Positions 30,243-39,946 of a DNA stretch of 64,000 nt are shown here, one piece after another (the first letter of the stretch is position 1; the number at the start of each line of letters is the position of its first letter). Below the pieces are notes generated by a model. That model searched no databases. It saw only the letters and a program-made list of their open reading frames with translations, and was not told where the DNA came from. This DNA comes from Robertmurraya dakarensis. Lineage in GTDB: Bacteria > Bacillota > Bacilli > Bacillales > Cytobacillaceae. A program made the translations under genes and the position numbers. The stretch covers positions 1,377,395 to 1,441,394 of the forward strand of contig NZ_LT707408.1 in NCBI RefSeq assembly GCF_900156875.1, written 5' to 3'.

Positions 30243-30446
30243 TAACCTCCCGTTTGCATGATGTTGGTAGTATTCCCCACCTGAAATTTCTTTATCAAGA
30301 AGCTTTAAATCTGTGACTTTTCTGAAACCTTTTCGTCAGATATATAGACAGCGATAATTAATATCTGTAGACGTACTAATTATTTCCTAACCAAGTGTTG
30401 AAATATTCACTACTTAAAAAGTCTAAGAAACAATGGGGGTGAATAA

Positions 30447-30893
30447 ATGTCTGTAGTTTTGTTGATAGGAGCAGCAACTGCTTTCATTTTAATTGTTTTT
30501 GCTATTTTGGTTACGGTCAAAAATAAAGAAGAAGAGGGTGAAACAATGATTCGTCATTTATACACATATTTGGTGTTGTTTGCAACACTTATGATGGTGA
30601 TTGGAGGGGGCATTTCAATATTTATGGCAAGTGCTGATCTAATTAGTCCTCCATCTTATTATCAAAGTTATTCTGATTTTAAGATGATGAAAGAATCAGG
30701 AAAAATGGAAGGTAATAAGGAAGAAGTAAGTGAAGAGGAGCTAATGAAGGAATATGAACAAATAGTTGAAGACCAGAAAAACCGCCAACGTGAAAATGCT
30801 AAGAACCAGATTATCAAAAGCCTTGGTTTTATTGTCATTCCATTACCTATCTTTATCTATTTCAATCGGATGAGGAGAAAGATAGTCGAATAA
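30447..30893 (+). CDS. Small membrane protein of unknown function
   Basis: This 148-residue protein has three likely membrane helices: about residues 3-23, 40-62 and 125-143. A charged, Lys/Glu-rich segment lies between helices two and three. The start at 30447 follows a GGGGGTG ribosome site. I do not recognise the family. It is transcribed divergently from the RNase J gene, so the roughly 200-base spacer holds both promoters. Confidence 0.7.
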   Translation: MSVVLLIGAATAFILIVFAILVTVKNKEEEGETMIRHLYTYLVLFATLMMVIGGGISIFMASADLISPPSYYQSYSDFKMMKESGKMEGNKEEVSEEELMKEYEQIVEDQKNRQRENAKNQIIKSLGFIVIPLPIFIYFNRMRRKIVE

Positions 30894-31024
30894 GAAGGAA
30901 AAAACTCCTGTTGCTGTTTTTCAGTAATATTTAGGTGAGCCCAAATAGGTTGTACACCACTTCCATCTCTACTGTGAACGACATACACTAGATTGACTCT
31001 AGTTAAAGAGAGGGAGGAATGCGC

Positions 31025-31408
31025 ATGTTTATGAATCGACAAGATTTAGAGATGCAAAGACAATATGGTTATGGATACGGTGATTTCGGAGGCTTTCCCC
31101 CAGCTTATGGAAGCTACGGTCCTAGTTATGGCTACCCAGGCGTAGGTTATGGATATCAAGGCTACGGCCCAGGGTACGGTCCAGGCTACGGCCCAGGTTA
31201 TGGCGGCTATGGGTTCCCTTCTGGAGGAGGGTACGGAGGCTTTGGCTCTGGACTTGGAGCCGGGTTATTAGGGTTTGGTGCAGGTTTATTAGGAGGATCT
31301 CTATTAGATGGGTCTTTCGGCCAAAGTGGACACCACGGACATGGTGGACATCACGGTCATCATGGACATCATGGACACCACGGAAATAGACATCAACGAT
31401 TCTATTAA
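31025..31408 (+). CDS. Gly/Tyr/His-rich low-complexity protein (coat-like)
   Basis: This protein of about 127 residues has three parts. The first is a Tyr/Gly/Pro-rich region with repeats of GYGPGYGPGYG. The second is a glycine-rich hydrophobic stretch (GLGAGLLGFGAGLLGG). The third is a His-Gly tail made of repeated GHHG units. Such composition is common in Bacillus spore coat or exosporium proteins; the His tail could bind metal. Both ideas are inferences. The ATG at 31025 is preferred over 31019, because GGGAGG lies only one base from 31019 and seven from 31025. Confidence 0.75.
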   Translation: MFMNRQDLEMQRQYGYGYGDFGGFPPAYGSYGPSYGYPGVGYGYQGYGPGYGPGYGPGYGGYGFPSGGGYGGFGSGLGAGLLGFGAGLLGGSLLDGSFGQSGHHGHGGHHGHHGHHGHHGNRHQRFY

Positions 31409-31411
31409 AAT

Positions 31412-31438
31412 AAAAGGACGCCCATTGGGTGTCCTTTT
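31412..31438. terminator. Bidirectional terminator between convergent genes
   Basis: AAAAGGACGCCC pairs with GGGTGTCCTTTT. The A tract before and T tract after make it usable on both strands, for the Gly/Tyr/His-rich gene and for mreBH. Confidence 0.8.
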
Positions 31439-31451
31439 AGCAATTCAATAA

Positions 31452-32459
31452 TTATTTAGCTGCGTGCTGCAATTTATCGATAAACTTTAATGCTTTTCCA
31501 GTTCCAATCGCCACGGATTCCAGCGGGCTCGGAGCTAACTCTACAGGAACGAATATTTCTTCACTAATCCATTCCCGTAAGCCGTTTAATAAGGAGCCTC
31601 CACCGGAAAGGATAACGCCTCGATCCACAATGTCACCGCTGAGTTCTGCTGGGCTATCCTCCAATGTTGCACGAAGCGCTTCTAAGATGTGGAGCATAGA
31701 TTCTTTTAGGGTGTCTCTAATTTCTACGGAAGTAAGTGTGATAGTCTTTGGTAATCCTGTAACTAAATCACGACCTCTTATCTCCATGGTTAGTACTTCG
31801 TGGTCGATGGGGGCATAACCGATTTCTTTCTTAATTTCTTCAGCGGTTCTCTCCCCAATTAACACATTATACTCTTTCCGGACGAACTGGATAATATCGT
31901 CATCTAAGCGGTCGCCGCCTACTTTAATAGAATGGCATGCTACGACACCGCCAAACGAAATAATTGCTACTTCTGTAGATCCTCCACCTATATCTACCAC
32001 AACATTTGCTACAGGTTCGTCAACTGGAAGCCCTGCCCCAATTGCTGCAGCAACCGGTTCTTCAATTAAAATAACCTTCTTAGCTCCTGCATTCCGTACA
32101 GCATCCTGTATCGCACGTCTATCCACACTTGTTGAACCAGATGGCGTACAGACGACAACATTAGGCTTTCGTAACGTCATCCCTATATTTTTAGAAACCT
32201 TTTTCATGATCGCTTTTAGCATCTCTGTTGTTACTTCGTAATCTGCGATTACTCCGTCCTTGAGAGGGCGAATGGCTACAATTCTGCCAGGGGTCTTGCC
32301 TATCATCATTTTTGCTTCATGGCCAACAGCTAGAACTTTTTTTGACTCTGTATCTATGGCAACAACAGAGGGCTCGTCCAAAATAATACCTTTATTTTTA
32401 CTATATACCAAAATATTAGCTGTACCTAAATCAATTCCAATTTCAGTTGTTGCAAGCAT
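31452..32459 (-). CDS. mreBH: Rod shape-determining actin-like protein MreBH
   Basis: This 335-residue MreB-family filament protein is closest by eye to B. subtilis MreBH ([22 protein letters not shown]-like N-terminus, [37 protein letters not shown]). MreBH guides the cell-wall hydrolase LytE along the lateral wall. The ATG at 32459 is chosen because it gives the conserved N-terminus with GGTGGG upstream; a TTG at 32492 would add 11 residues without a ribosome site. Its position between the Gly/Tyr/His-rich gene and miaA differs from B. subtilis. Confidence 0.88.
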   Translation of the reverse strand: MLATTEIGIDLGTANILVYSKNKGIILDEPSVVAIDTESKKVLAVGHEAKMMIGKTPGRIVAIRPLKDGVIADYEVTTEMLKAIMKKVSKNIGMTLRKPNVVVCTPSGSTSVDRRAIQDAVRNAGAKKVILIEEPVAAAIGAGLPVDEPVANVVVDIGGGSTEVAIISFGGVVACHSIKVGGDRLDDDIIQFVRKEYNVLIGERTAEEIKKEIGYAPIDHEVLTMEIRGRDLVTGLPKTITLTSVEIRDTLKESMLHILEALRATLEDSPAELSGDIVDRGVILSGGGSLLNGLREWISEEIFVPVELAPSPLESVAIGTGKALKFIDKLQHAAK

Positions 32460-32752
32460 TCTTTTTCCCACCAATTCTAATTTATGTTTCAACTATTCAT
32501 TAAACAGCACTATACTGTTCTATTAAGGTACCATGAATATGGGGGTGAAAGTGAGATTGTTATACAATCGTTAACAAAATGCAATCTTTGATGTAAACAT
32601 TGGAAAATTTGGAAGAGGTTGATTAGAGACTAGAAAATTGGTTATAATGCATAGATGTTATATAATTTAATTATTGACTGATTTTTACATACGAGAGAGA
32701 AAAATGGTATACTTTTTTTAGTAATTAAGACAATAGAAAGTCGTGGGGAATA

Positions 32753-33715
32753 TTGGACAAAAAAGAAAAGCTGCTTGTGATTATTGGTCCTACTGCAGTC
32801 GGAAAGACAAAGCTAAGCATAGAACTTGCGAAGAAATTTAATGGTGAAGTAATTAGCGGGGATTCAATGCAGATTTATAGAGGAATGGATATTGGTACTG
32901 CCAAAATAACACCTGCAGAGATGGAGGGAGTTCCGCATCATTTACTCGATATCCGCAATCCTGAAGAACCCTTTTCAGTTGCTGAATTCCAAGAGCTTGT
33001 CCGAAAAAAAATAACGGAAATTACAAGTAGAGGAAACCTTCCTATGATTGTAGGCGGTACAGGGCTGTATATTCAGTCAGTTATCTATGATTATCGTTTT
33101 TCTGATGCTGCTTCTGATGAACATTTTCGCAAAAGGCTGGAAAAAAAAGCGCAGGAAGAGGGAAATAGTGAGATACATAAGATGCTTTCTCAAGTAGATC
33201 CTCAAGGAGCAGAAAAAATCCACCCAAATAATGTTCGAAGAGTGATTAGAGCATTGGAGATCTATCATTGCACTGGAAAGACGGCTTCGCAAGTGCAAGA
33301 ATCGCAGATGCCTGAACATCTTTATGAAGAGGCTTTGATTGGACTAACGATGGAACGGGAAAAGCTCTACAATAGAATTAATGATCGCGTTAATCAAATG
33401 ATGGAACAAGGACTTCTTGAGGAGGTAAAGTCTCTTTACCAATCAGGACTGAAGAGCTGTCAATCAATCCAAGCAATTGGATATAAAGAACTTTATGATT
33501 ATTTTGATGAAAAAAATACTTTAGAAGATGCGGTTGAACAGCTAAAGCAAAATTCCCGCCGATATGCTAAAAGACAGTTAACATGGTTTCGAAATAAGAT
33601 GAATGTAGAGTGGTTCGATATGACAGATGTAACGAATGAAGCAATTTTACATAAAAAAATTGAGGAAATTTCTAACTATATTGAAGGAAAGCTAGAAATT
33701 AAATCGAATAATTAA
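32753..33715 (+). CDS. miaA: tRNA dimethylallyltransferase
   Basis: This 320-residue enzyme transfers a dimethylallyl group to A37 of tRNAs reading UNN codons, producing the i6A substrate of MiaB. The P-loop [11 protein letters not shown] is at the N-terminus, followed by [17 protein letters not shown] and [11 protein letters not shown]. The C-terminal part has [12 protein letters not shown] and [11 protein letters not shown]. The start is TTG with GTGGGG upstream. hfq follows 28 bases later, as in B. subtilis. Confidence 0.97.
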   Translation: MDKKEKLLVIIGPTAVGKTKLSIELAKKFNGEVISGDSMQIYRGMDIGTAKITPAEMEGVPHHLLDIRNPEEPFSVAEFQELVRKKITEITSRGNLPMIVGGTGLYIQSVIYDYRFSDAASDEHFRKRLEKKAQEEGNSEIHKMLSQVDPQGAEKIHPNNVRRVIRALEIYHCTGKTASQVQESQMPEHLYEEALIGLTMEREKLYNRINDRVNQMMEQGLLEEVKSLYQSGLKSCQSIQAIGYKELYDYFDEKNTLEDAVEQLKQNSRRYAKRQLTWFRNKMNVEWFDMTDVTNEAILHKKIEEISNYIEGKLEIKSNN

Positions 33716-33743
33716 TAATAGAGATAAAAGAGGAGGATACACG

Positions 33744-33995
33744 ATGAAACAATCCATTAATATTCAAGACCAGTTTTTGAATCAGCTCCGCAAAGATGGT
33801 ACCAGTGTTACAGTATTTTTATTAAACGGGTTTCAATTAAGAGGACAAATTAAGGGCTTTGATAACTTTACGGTTCTATTTGAATCGGAAGGAAAGCAAC
33901 AGCTTGTATATAAGCATGCCATTTCTACATTTGCGCCGCAAAGAAATGTACAAATTGACTTAGAGGTTCCGCAACAAGCACAACAACAATCATAA
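33744..33995 (+). CDS. hfq: RNA chaperone Hfq
   Basis: This 83-residue Sm-like protein forms a hexameric ring. The Sm1 motif ([19 protein letters not shown]) and Sm2 motif ([10 protein letters not shown]) are intact. It is slightly longer than the usual Firmicute form because of a Gln/Ala tail (QQAQQQS). A GAGGAGG ribosome site precedes the ATG. Its role in Gram-positives is limited compared with enterobacteria. Confidence 0.97.
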   Translation: MKQSINIQDQFLNQLRKDGTSVTVFLLNGFQLRGQIKGFDNFTVLFESEGKQQLVYKHAISTFAPQRNVQIDLEVPQQAQQQS

Positions 33996-34096
33996 ATATA
34001 AGCGGTAAGGGAACTCTCCGGGACAGCTTAAGAAACCTGGATTATCTCAATGTACAATGATTAGAAAACTTCATATTCAATATATGATCTCTTGAG

Positions 34097-34133
34097 AAAA
34101 AACTTCCATTTCTATTGAAATGGAAGTTTTTTG
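34097..34133 (+). terminator. hfq terminator
   Basis: AAAACTTCCATTTC pairs perfectly with GAAATGGAAGTTTT across a 4-base loop, followed by T. Between here and spoVK at 34311 I see no gene; a short open frame there overlaps the hairpin and was rejected. Confidence 0.9.
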
Positions 34134-34310
34134 TGTTACAGCTTATAGGAGAAAACATCAAAATAGAAACTTTTTTAATGATTTTAGGGTGTACTGAATA
34201 CATATTAATAAGCTGTTTATTCAATGGTTCAGAATATGAAAATAAATGGGCTTCTGTCACAAATGCAGCAAGACTTGCGTATACTGTTTTAGAATTGTGA
34301 GGTGAAAGCT

Positions 34311-35258
34311 TTGGACCAACCATTCCGCATGAAAAATAACGGACAAATTAGTATTGTACTTAATTCACAAAAAAGGAAAAACATAGCGAAAGAACTGCCA
34401 GATACGAAAGTTGTTCCAAAGGTCATTCCTCCTGAGCATACAGCGTTGAAGGAAATTGAAGAGGAACTGGGTGCACTTGTAGGGATGGAGGAAATGAAAA
34501 AAACAATTAAAGAAATTTATGCATGGATTTATGTAAATAAAAAGCGTGAAGAAGCAGGCTTGAAAGCAGGGAAACAAGCTCTTCATATGATGTTTAAAGG
34601 AAATCCAGGAACCGGGAAAACAACAGTGGCAAGGCTTATTGGTAAACTATTTCAAAAAATGAATGTTCTTTCGAAGGGACATCTGATTGAAGCAGAACGA
34701 GCCGACTTAGTTGGTGAGTATATTGGTCATACAGCTCAAAAAACAAGAGATTTGATAAAAAAGGCGATGGGCGGAATACTGTTTGTGGATGAAGCTTACT
34801 CTCTAGGACGCGGAGGAGAGAAGGACTTTGGAAAAGAGGCCATAGATACAATGGTGAAGCATATGGAAGATAAACAGCATGACTTCATCTTAATACTAGC
34901 CGGTTATTCTCGGGAAATGGACCAGTTTTTAAATCTGAACCCTGGATTGCATTCCCGGTTTCCGCTAGTCGTTGATTTTCCTGATTATACAATTGATCAG
35001 TTAATGGAAATTGGAGAAAAAATGTTGGTAGAAAAAGAATATGTCTTAAGCCATGAGGCAGAAAAGAAACTCCGTGAGCACTTATTTTGGGTAAAAGCTG
35101 CACATACAAACAGCTTTTCCAATGGAAGATATATGAGAAATATTATCGAAAAATCAATAAGAGCTCAATCGATGAGATTGTTAATGAGCAATAACTATGA
35201 CCGCCACGATCTCATGACGATTAGGAGCAATGATCTCGTATTTGATACTGAGGACTAA
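34311..35258 (+). CDS. spoVK: Stage V sporulation protein K, AAA+ ATPase
   Basis: This AAA+ protein of about 315 residues is of the CbxX/CfqX type and needed for spore maturation. It has Walker A GNPGTGKTTVARLIG, then GHLIEAERADLVGEYIGHTAQKT and Walker B ILFVDEAYSL. The TTG at 34311 is preferred because GAGGTG lies six bases upstream; the GTG at 34302 overlaps that ribosome site. The B. subtilis genes nrdIEF, ymaB and cwlC between hfq and spoVK are absent here. Confidence 0.93.
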   Translation: MDQPFRMKNNGQISIVLNSQKRKNIAKELPDTKVVPKVIPPEHTALKEIEEELGALVGMEEMKKTIKEIYAWIYVNKKREEAGLKAGKQALHMMFKGNPGTGKTTVARLIGKLFQKMNVLSKGHLIEAERADLVGEYIGHTAQKTRDLIKKAMGGILFVDEAYSLGRGGEKDFGKEAIDTMVKHMEDKQHDFILILAGYSREMDQFLNLNPGLHSRFPLVVDFPDYTIDQLMEIGEKMLVEKEYVLSHEAEKKLREHLFWVKAAHTNSFSNGRYMRNIIEKSIRAQSMRLLMSNNYDRHDLMTIRSNDLVFDTED

Positions 35259-35260
35259 GG

Positions 35261-35296
35261 GAGGATTCAGAACACTTTTCTGAGTCCTCTCTTTAT
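35261..35296 (+). terminator. spoVK terminator
   Basis: GAGGATTCAG pairs with CTGAGTCCTC across a 9-base loop, followed by a short T-rich run. Confidence 0.7.
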
Positions 35297-35395
35297 GTTT
35301 TTAATCATTCTTTTTGCGATTTAGGAGAAATTAGTGTTACAAAACCTTTTTTGTTATGATGTTCTCATGGAAATAAAGCGATGGGGGGATTTTAC

Positions 35396-36652
35396 TTGAC
35401 TGAACAGACTGTATTGGAAAAGGTCATTATCGTCGGCTGTCAAACGGTGGAAGACGATCTTCGTTATCAATATTCAATTGATGAATTGCAATCGTTGACA
35501 GAAACAGCAAAAGCAAAGGTTGTGGCAACCTTAACGCAAAAGAGAGAAAAAATTCATCCATCAACATACATAGGCAAGGGGAAAGTAGAAGAATTAAAAG
35601 CACTAGAAGACGAACTTGAGGCAGAATTAATTATCTTTAATGATGAGTTATCGCCAAGCCAAGTTAGAAACTTATCATCGTATATTAACGCAAGAATCAT
35701 TGATCGTACGCAATTAATTTTAGATATTTTTGCGCAGAGAGCACGTTCGAAGGAAGGAAAACTGCAGGTAGAGCTAGCTCAACTCCAATATTTACTGCCA
35801 AGGTTAGGTGGACAAGGAACACAGCTTTCAAGATTAGGTGCTGGAATTGGAACAAGAGGGCCGGGTGAAACTCAGCTTGAAACGGACAGGCGGCACATCA
35901 GAAGACGGATTGATGATATCAAAACACAGCTATCCGTTATTGTGAAACACCGAGATCGGTATCGAGAAAGAAGAAAGAAAAATAAGGCTTTTCAAATAGC
36001 CCTCGTTGGATATACGAATGCTGGTAAATCTACCTTATTTAATCGATTAGCAGAAGCAGATTCTTTTGAAGAAAATCAATTATTTGCGACGCTTGATCCG
36101 TTAACAAGGAAATTGATATTACCTAGCGGCTTCACTGTACTTCTGACAGATACCGTTGGTTTTATTCAAGACCTGCCGACAACGCTTATCGCAGCATTCC
36201 GATCAACGTTGGAAGAAGTTAGGGAAGCTGATTTGCTGCTTCATGTAGTCGATATGTCAAGTCCAGATTATTTTCAGCATGAACAAACCGTTCATAAGCT
36301 TTTGGAAGAATTGGAAATTCACCAAATACCTCAGCTGACGGTATATAATAAGAAAGATTTGATGCATATGGATTTTGTACCTTCGGCAAAAACAGAATCC
36401 ATACAGATTAGTGCTCTCAATGAATCCGATCAAAGCGTGCTAAAGAATCAAATTGAAAGAATGGTAATCGATAGCATGGAAAGCTATCATGTTGAAGTTC
36501 CTTCGACTGAAGGGAAGCTCCTCTCCCAATTAAAAAATGAAACGATCCTGCGGGAACTAACTTTTAATGAAGAGAAGCAGATTTATTTGTGTAAAGGTTA
36601 TGCGCCTGCTGACCATCAAATTTATGGACAGCTTAACAAGTATTCGAAATAG
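35396..36652 (+). CDS. hflX: GTPase HflX (YnbA)
   Basis: This 418-residue ribosome-associated GTPase can split stalled or hibernating 70S ribosomes. The N-terminal HflX domain has [12 protein letters not shown] and [23 protein letters not shown]. The G domain has G1 [13 protein letters not shown]3 [11 protein letters not shown] and G4 YNKKDL. The TTG at 35396 is chosen for the GGGGGG ribosome site upstream; an ATG at 35381 lies before that site. ynbB follows 14 bases later. Confidence 0.95.
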   Translation: MTEQTVLEKVIIVGCQTVEDDLRYQYSIDELQSLTETAKAKVVATLTQKREKIHPSTYIGKGKVEELKALEDELEAELIIFNDELSPSQVRNLSSYINARIIDRTQLILDIFAQRARSKEGKLQVELAQLQYLLPRLGGQGTQLSRLGAGIGTRGPGETQLETDRRHIRRRIDDIKTQLSVIVKHRDRYRERRKKNKAFQIALVGYTNAGKSTLFNRLAEADSFEENQLFATLDPLTRKLILPSGFTVLLTDTVGFIQDLPTTLIAAFRSTLEEVREADLLLHVVDMSSPDYFQHEQTVHKLLEELEIHQIPQLTVYNKKDLMHMDFVPSAKTESIQISALNESDQSVLKNQIERMVIDSMESYHVEVPSTEGKLLSQLKNETILRELTFNEEKQIYLCKGYAPADHQIYGQLNKYSK

Positions 36653-36666
36653 ATAGGAGAAACAAC

Positions 36667-37938
36667 ATGTTTAAGTCATTAAAGTATGGGGAAACACTAC
36701 AAAAATTAGTTGAAGAGGTAGAGAGGCAGAATGCGCCTCTCTACAAAGAAGTGGATGAGAGAATCGATTCTAATCAATTTCGGGTTCTCACCAGTTTTCA
36801 GAATCATCGAATCAGTGACTCTCATTTTATCCCGTCTACAGGCTACGGGTATGATGATATCGGAAGAGATTCTTTGGAAAATGTATATGCAGAGGTATTC
36901 GGCGGTGAGGCCGGTATGGTTAGACCTCAAATTATTTCAGGCACTCATGCCATTTCAATTGCCTTATTTGGAGTTCTTAGACCTGGTGATGAATTATTGT
37001 ATATTACCGGTAGTCCATACGACACCCTTGAAGAAATAGTCGGAATTAGAGGAAATGGGGTCGGTTCTTTAAAAGAGTTTGGGATCGGATACAATAGTAT
37101 CCCTTTAAATGATGCAGGAGGTGTCGACTTTCCTGCAGTGCAAAAGGCAATAAAGGACAACACTAAGATGATCGGGATTCAGAGGTCCAAGGGTTATGCC
37201 GATCGTCCATCTTTTACGATTCAAGATATTAAAGAAATGATCTCTTTTGTGAAGGAAATAAAATCGGATATTGTTGTTTTTGTCGATAATTGTTATGGTG
37301 AATTCGTAGAAGAGCTTGAGCCATGTCATGTTGGTGCCGACTTAATAGCGGGATCACTGATAAAAAACCCTGGCGGGGGTTTAGCGAAAACGGGTGGATA
37401 CATAGTAGGAAAAGAAAAATATGTGGAGGCATGTTCATACAGGTTGACATCTCCAGGGATTGGGAAAGAAGCAGGAGCGTCTTTGTATAGTTTGCAGGAA
37501 ATGTATCAAGGTTTCTTTATGGCGCCGCATATTGTCGGTCAAGCTGTAAAAGGGGCTATTTTTACGTCTGCTTTGTTAGAAAGACTTGGAATGAAGACTC
37601 ATCCTAGATGGGATGCGAAAAGAACAGACCTTATCCAATCTGTTCAGTTTGATGACAAGGATAAGATGGTGGCCTTCTGCCAAGCGATTCAATTTGCTTC
37701 TCCGATCAATTCACATGTTACTCCATATCCAAGCTATATGCCAGGTTATGAAGATGATGTGATTATGGCAGCAGGAACCTTTATTCAAGGAGCGAGTATT
37801 GAGCTGACAGCAGATGGTCCAACTCGTCCGCCATTTATAGCTTATGTTCAAGGTGGATTAACCTATTCACATGTAAAGATGGCGGTTTGTATTGCGCTAA
37901 ATACATTGTTAGAAAGAGGATTAATTGAATTGAATTAG
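36667..37938 (+). CDS. ynbB: PLP-dependent methionine gamma-lyase family protein YnbB
   Basis: This 423-residue PLP enzyme belongs to the group often annotated as aluminium-resistance or methionine gamma-lyase-like. STGYGYDDIGRDSLE, RPQIISGTHAI and the PLP-lysine region AGSLIKNPGGGLAKTGGY are visible. Position and sequence match B. subtilis ynbB between hflX and glnR. The true substrate is uncertain. It is likely co-transcribed with hflX. Confidence 0.92.
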   Translation: MFKSLKYGETLQKLVEEVERQNAPLYKEVDERIDSNQFRVLTSFQNHRISDSHFIPSTGYGYDDIGRDSLENVYAEVFGGEAGMVRPQIISGTHAISIALFGVLRPGDELLYITGSPYDTLEEIVGIRGNGVGSLKEFGIGYNSIPLNDAGGVDFPAVQKAIKDNTKMIGIQRSKGYADRPSFTIQDIKEMISFVKEIKSDIVVFVDNCYGEFVEELEPCHVGADLIAGSLIKNPGGGLAKTGGYIVGKEKYVEACSYRLTSPGIGKEAGASLYSLQEMYQGFFMAPHIVGQAVKGAIFTSALLERLGMKTHPRWDAKRTDLIQSVQFDDKDKMVAFCQAIQFASPINSHVTPYPSYMPGYEDDVIMAAGTFIQGASIELTADGPTRPPFIAYVQGGLTYSHVKMAVCIALNTLLERGLIELN

Positions 37939-37997
37939 AGAATCGTATATACGAATCTATTGTCTCAATAAGTATAGAAAAATAATTTTATTTTTTA

Positions 37998-38014
37998 TGT
38001 TATAAAACATAACA
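37998..38014 (+). promoter_or_regulatory. GlnR/TnrA operator 1 of glnRA
   Basis: TGTTATAAAACATAACA is a perfect match to TGTNAN7TNACA, just upstream of the glnR -35 box. Confidence 0.9.
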
Positions 38015-38019
38015 TTGTG

Positions 38020-38048
38020 TTGACAGATAATCTAACAATACATATAAT
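38020..38048 (+). promoter_or_regulatory. Sigma-A promoter of glnRA
   Basis: TTGACA, a 17-base spacer and TATAAT form a full-consensus promoter about 36 bases before the glnR start. Confidence 0.9.
38021..38037 (+). promoter_or_regulatory. GlnR operator 2 overlapping the glnRA promoter
   Basis: TGACAGATAATCTAACA differs from TGTNAN7TNACA at one position and overlaps the -35 box and spacer. This matches the two-operator arrangement known in B. subtilis, where GlnR represses its own operon. Confidence 0.75.
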
Positions 38049-38083
38049 GAGAATATAATAGAAAACATGAAGGAGCTAATTAA

Positions 38084-38491
38084 ATGAGCGGAAGCGAAAT
38101 TCGTCGTACGATGCCACTTTTTCCAATCGGGATTGTGATGCAGCTGACAGATCTCACCGCAAGGCAGATTCGTTATTACGAAGAGCACGAATTGATTACT
38201 CCGGCAAGAACAGAAGGAAACAGAAGAATGTTTTCTCTGAATGATATTGACTTGTTGTTAGAAATTAAAGATCTTATCGACCAAGGTGTCAATCTTGCTG
38301 GGATCAAACAATTATTCTCTGCTAAGAATGAAAAGCCAGCAGCCGAAGAGGCTAAGAAAGAGGATGAAAAAGTTAGACGTGAATTATCTGACGATGAATT
38401 AAGGAAACTCCTTAGAACTGAGCTAATGCAAGCAGGGCGCTTTAATCGTTCATCATTGCGTGCAGGTGATATGTCTCGCTTTTTTCACTAA
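38084..38491 (+). CDS. glnR: Nitrogen regulator GlnR (MerR family)
   Basis: This 135-residue winged-helix repressor represses glnRA when nitrogen is abundant, in response to feedback-inhibited glutamine synthetase. The MerR-type DNA-binding domain is [22 protein letters not shown]. The C-terminal tail ([22 protein letters not shown]) is the region that interacts with glutamine synthetase in the family. Two GlnR sites precede it, and glnA follows 29 bases later in the same operon. Confidence 0.97.
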   Translation: MSGSEIRRTMPLFPIGIVMQLTDLTARQIRYYEEHELITPARTEGNRRMFSLNDIDLLLEIKDLIDQGVNLAGIKQLFSAKNEKPAAEEAKKEDEKVRRELSDDELRKLLRTELMQAGRFNRSSLRAGDMSRFFH

Positions 38492-38520
38492 TAAATGAAT
38501 AGAAATGGAGAGGATTTACA

Positions 38521-39855
38521 ATGGGAAAGTATACAAAAGATGATATTAGAAGATTGGCAACAGAAGAAAATGTTAAGTTTATTCGCCTGCAATTTACAGA
38601 TATTCTAGGAACAATCAAAAACGTTGAAATTCCAATTAGCCAATTAGAAAAAGCATTAGATAATAAGATGATGTTTGATGGATCATCTATCGAAGGGTTT
38701 GTCCGTATCGAAGAATCAGATATGTACTTATATCCAGACTTAGATACATGGGTGATTTTCCCTTGGACAGCTGAAAAAGGAAAGGTAGCCCGCCTAATCT
38801 GTGATATTTATAGTGCTGATGGTACCCCATTTGCTGGAGATCCTCGTAATAATTTAAAGCGTGTGTTAAAGGAAATGGAAGACTTAGGGTTTACAGACTT
38901 TAACTTAGGACCTGAGCCAGAGTTCTTTCTATTCAAGTTAGATGAAAAGGGTGAACCGACTCTTGAACTAAATGACAATGGCGGTTATTTTGACTTAGCT
39001 CCAACAGATCTTGGGGAAAACTGCCGTCGTGATATCGTGTTAGAGCTTGAAGAAATGGGATTTGAGATTGAAGCTTCTCACCATGAGGTTGCACCTGGGC
39101 AGCATGAAATAGATTTCAAATATGCGGATGCGATTACTGCATGTGACCAAATCCAAACATTCAAATTGGTTGTTAAGACAATTGCTCGCAAGCATGGTCT
39201 TCATGCGACATTTATGCCAAAACCATTGTTTGGTGTTAACGGTTCTGGAATGCATTGTAATGTTTCTTTATTCAAAAATGGTAAGAACGCATTCTATGAT
39301 CAAACAGGCGATTTAGAATTAAGTGATACTGCTCGTCAGTTCATTGCTGGAATCATTAGCCATGCACCTAGCTTTACAGCTGTTACAAATCCAACGGTGA
39401 ACTCTTACAAGCGTCTTGTACCAGGTTATGAAGCACCTTGTTACGTTGCTTGGTCAGCTCAAAACAGATCACCATTAATTCGTATTCCAGCTTCTCGCGG
39501 TATAAGTACACGCGTTGAAGTACGTAGCGTTGACCCGGCTGCAAACCCATATTTAGCAATGGCTGTCCTTCTAAGTGCTGGTTTAGATGGAATCAAAAAT
39601 GGTGCTACACCACCGGCACCAGTTGACCGAAACATCTATGTAATGAGCAGAGAAGAACGCATTGAAGAAGGAATCGTTGATCTTCCGGCTACATTAGCTC
39701 AAGCTCTTGATGAACTAAAGAAAGATGAAGTAATGTTGAACGCATTAGGTGAGCATATCGTTGAGCACTTCATTGAAGCTAAAGAGATTGAATGGGATAT
39801 GTTCCGTACGCAAGTACACCCATGGGAAAGAGAACAATACATGTCAATGTATTAA
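38521..39855 (+). CDS. glnA: Glutamine synthetase, type I-alpha
   Basis: This 444-residue enzyme makes glutamine from glutamate, ammonia and ATP. Active-site motifs are [50 protein letters not shown] and [13 protein letters not shown]. It is the short, non-adenylylated class found in Bacilli, where feedback-inhibited enzyme also acts as a sensor by binding GlnR and TnrA. It is the second gene of the glnRA operon and is followed by a terminator. Confidence 0.98.
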   Translation: MGKYTKDDIRRLATEENVKFIRLQFTDILGTIKNVEIPISQLEKALDNKMMFDGSSIEGFVRIEESDMYLYPDLDTWVIFPWTAEKGKVARLICDIYSADGTPFAGDPRNNLKRVLKEMEDLGFTDFNLGPEPEFFLFKLDEKGEPTLELNDNGGYFDLAPTDLGENCRRDIVLELEEMGFEIEASHHEVAPGQHEIDFKYADAITACDQIQTFKLVVKTIARKHGLHATFMPKPLFGVNGSGMHCNVSLFKNGKNAFYDQTGDLELSDTARQFIAGIISHAPSFTAVTNPTVNSYKRLVPGYEAPCYVAWSAQNRSPLIRIPASRGISTRVEVRSVDPAANPYLAMAVLLSAGLDGIKNGATPPAPVDRNIYVMSREERIEEGIVDLPATLAQALDELKKDEVMLNALGEHIVEHFIEAKEIEWDMFRTQVHPWEREQYMSMY

Positions 39856-39865
39856 TACAAGGAAG

Positions 39866-39897
39866 CCTTGGCACTTTAAGTGTCAAGGTTTTTTTAT
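39866..39897 (+). terminator. glnRA terminator
   Basis: CCTTGGCAC pairs with GTGTCAAGG, followed by T residues. Confidence 0.85.
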
Positions 39898-39917
39898 TGG
39901 GCTCATTAAAATAAAAA

Positions 39918-39945
39918 AGCATTCAAATAGTATGTTATGAATGCT
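39918..39945 (-). terminator. Terminator of the membrane protease gene
   Basis: AGCATTC and GAATGCT flank a 14-base loop. A run of A on the plus strand supplies the T tract for the minus-strand gene ending at 39947. Confidence 0.7.
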
Positions 39946-39946
39946 A

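Noticed and set aside
31190-31400. Tandem repeats as a CRISPR or satellite array
   Set aside because: The repeats are short codon repeats inside an intact gene (GYGP and GHHG units), with no spacers.
34115-34300. 61-codon open frame between hfq and spoVK
   Set aside because: It starts inside the hfq terminator hairpin, has no ribosome site and no recognisable protein features.
36706-37450. Several overlapping open frames on both strands within ynbB
   Set aside because: They are shadows of the ynbB coding frame without ribosome sites or family resemblance.
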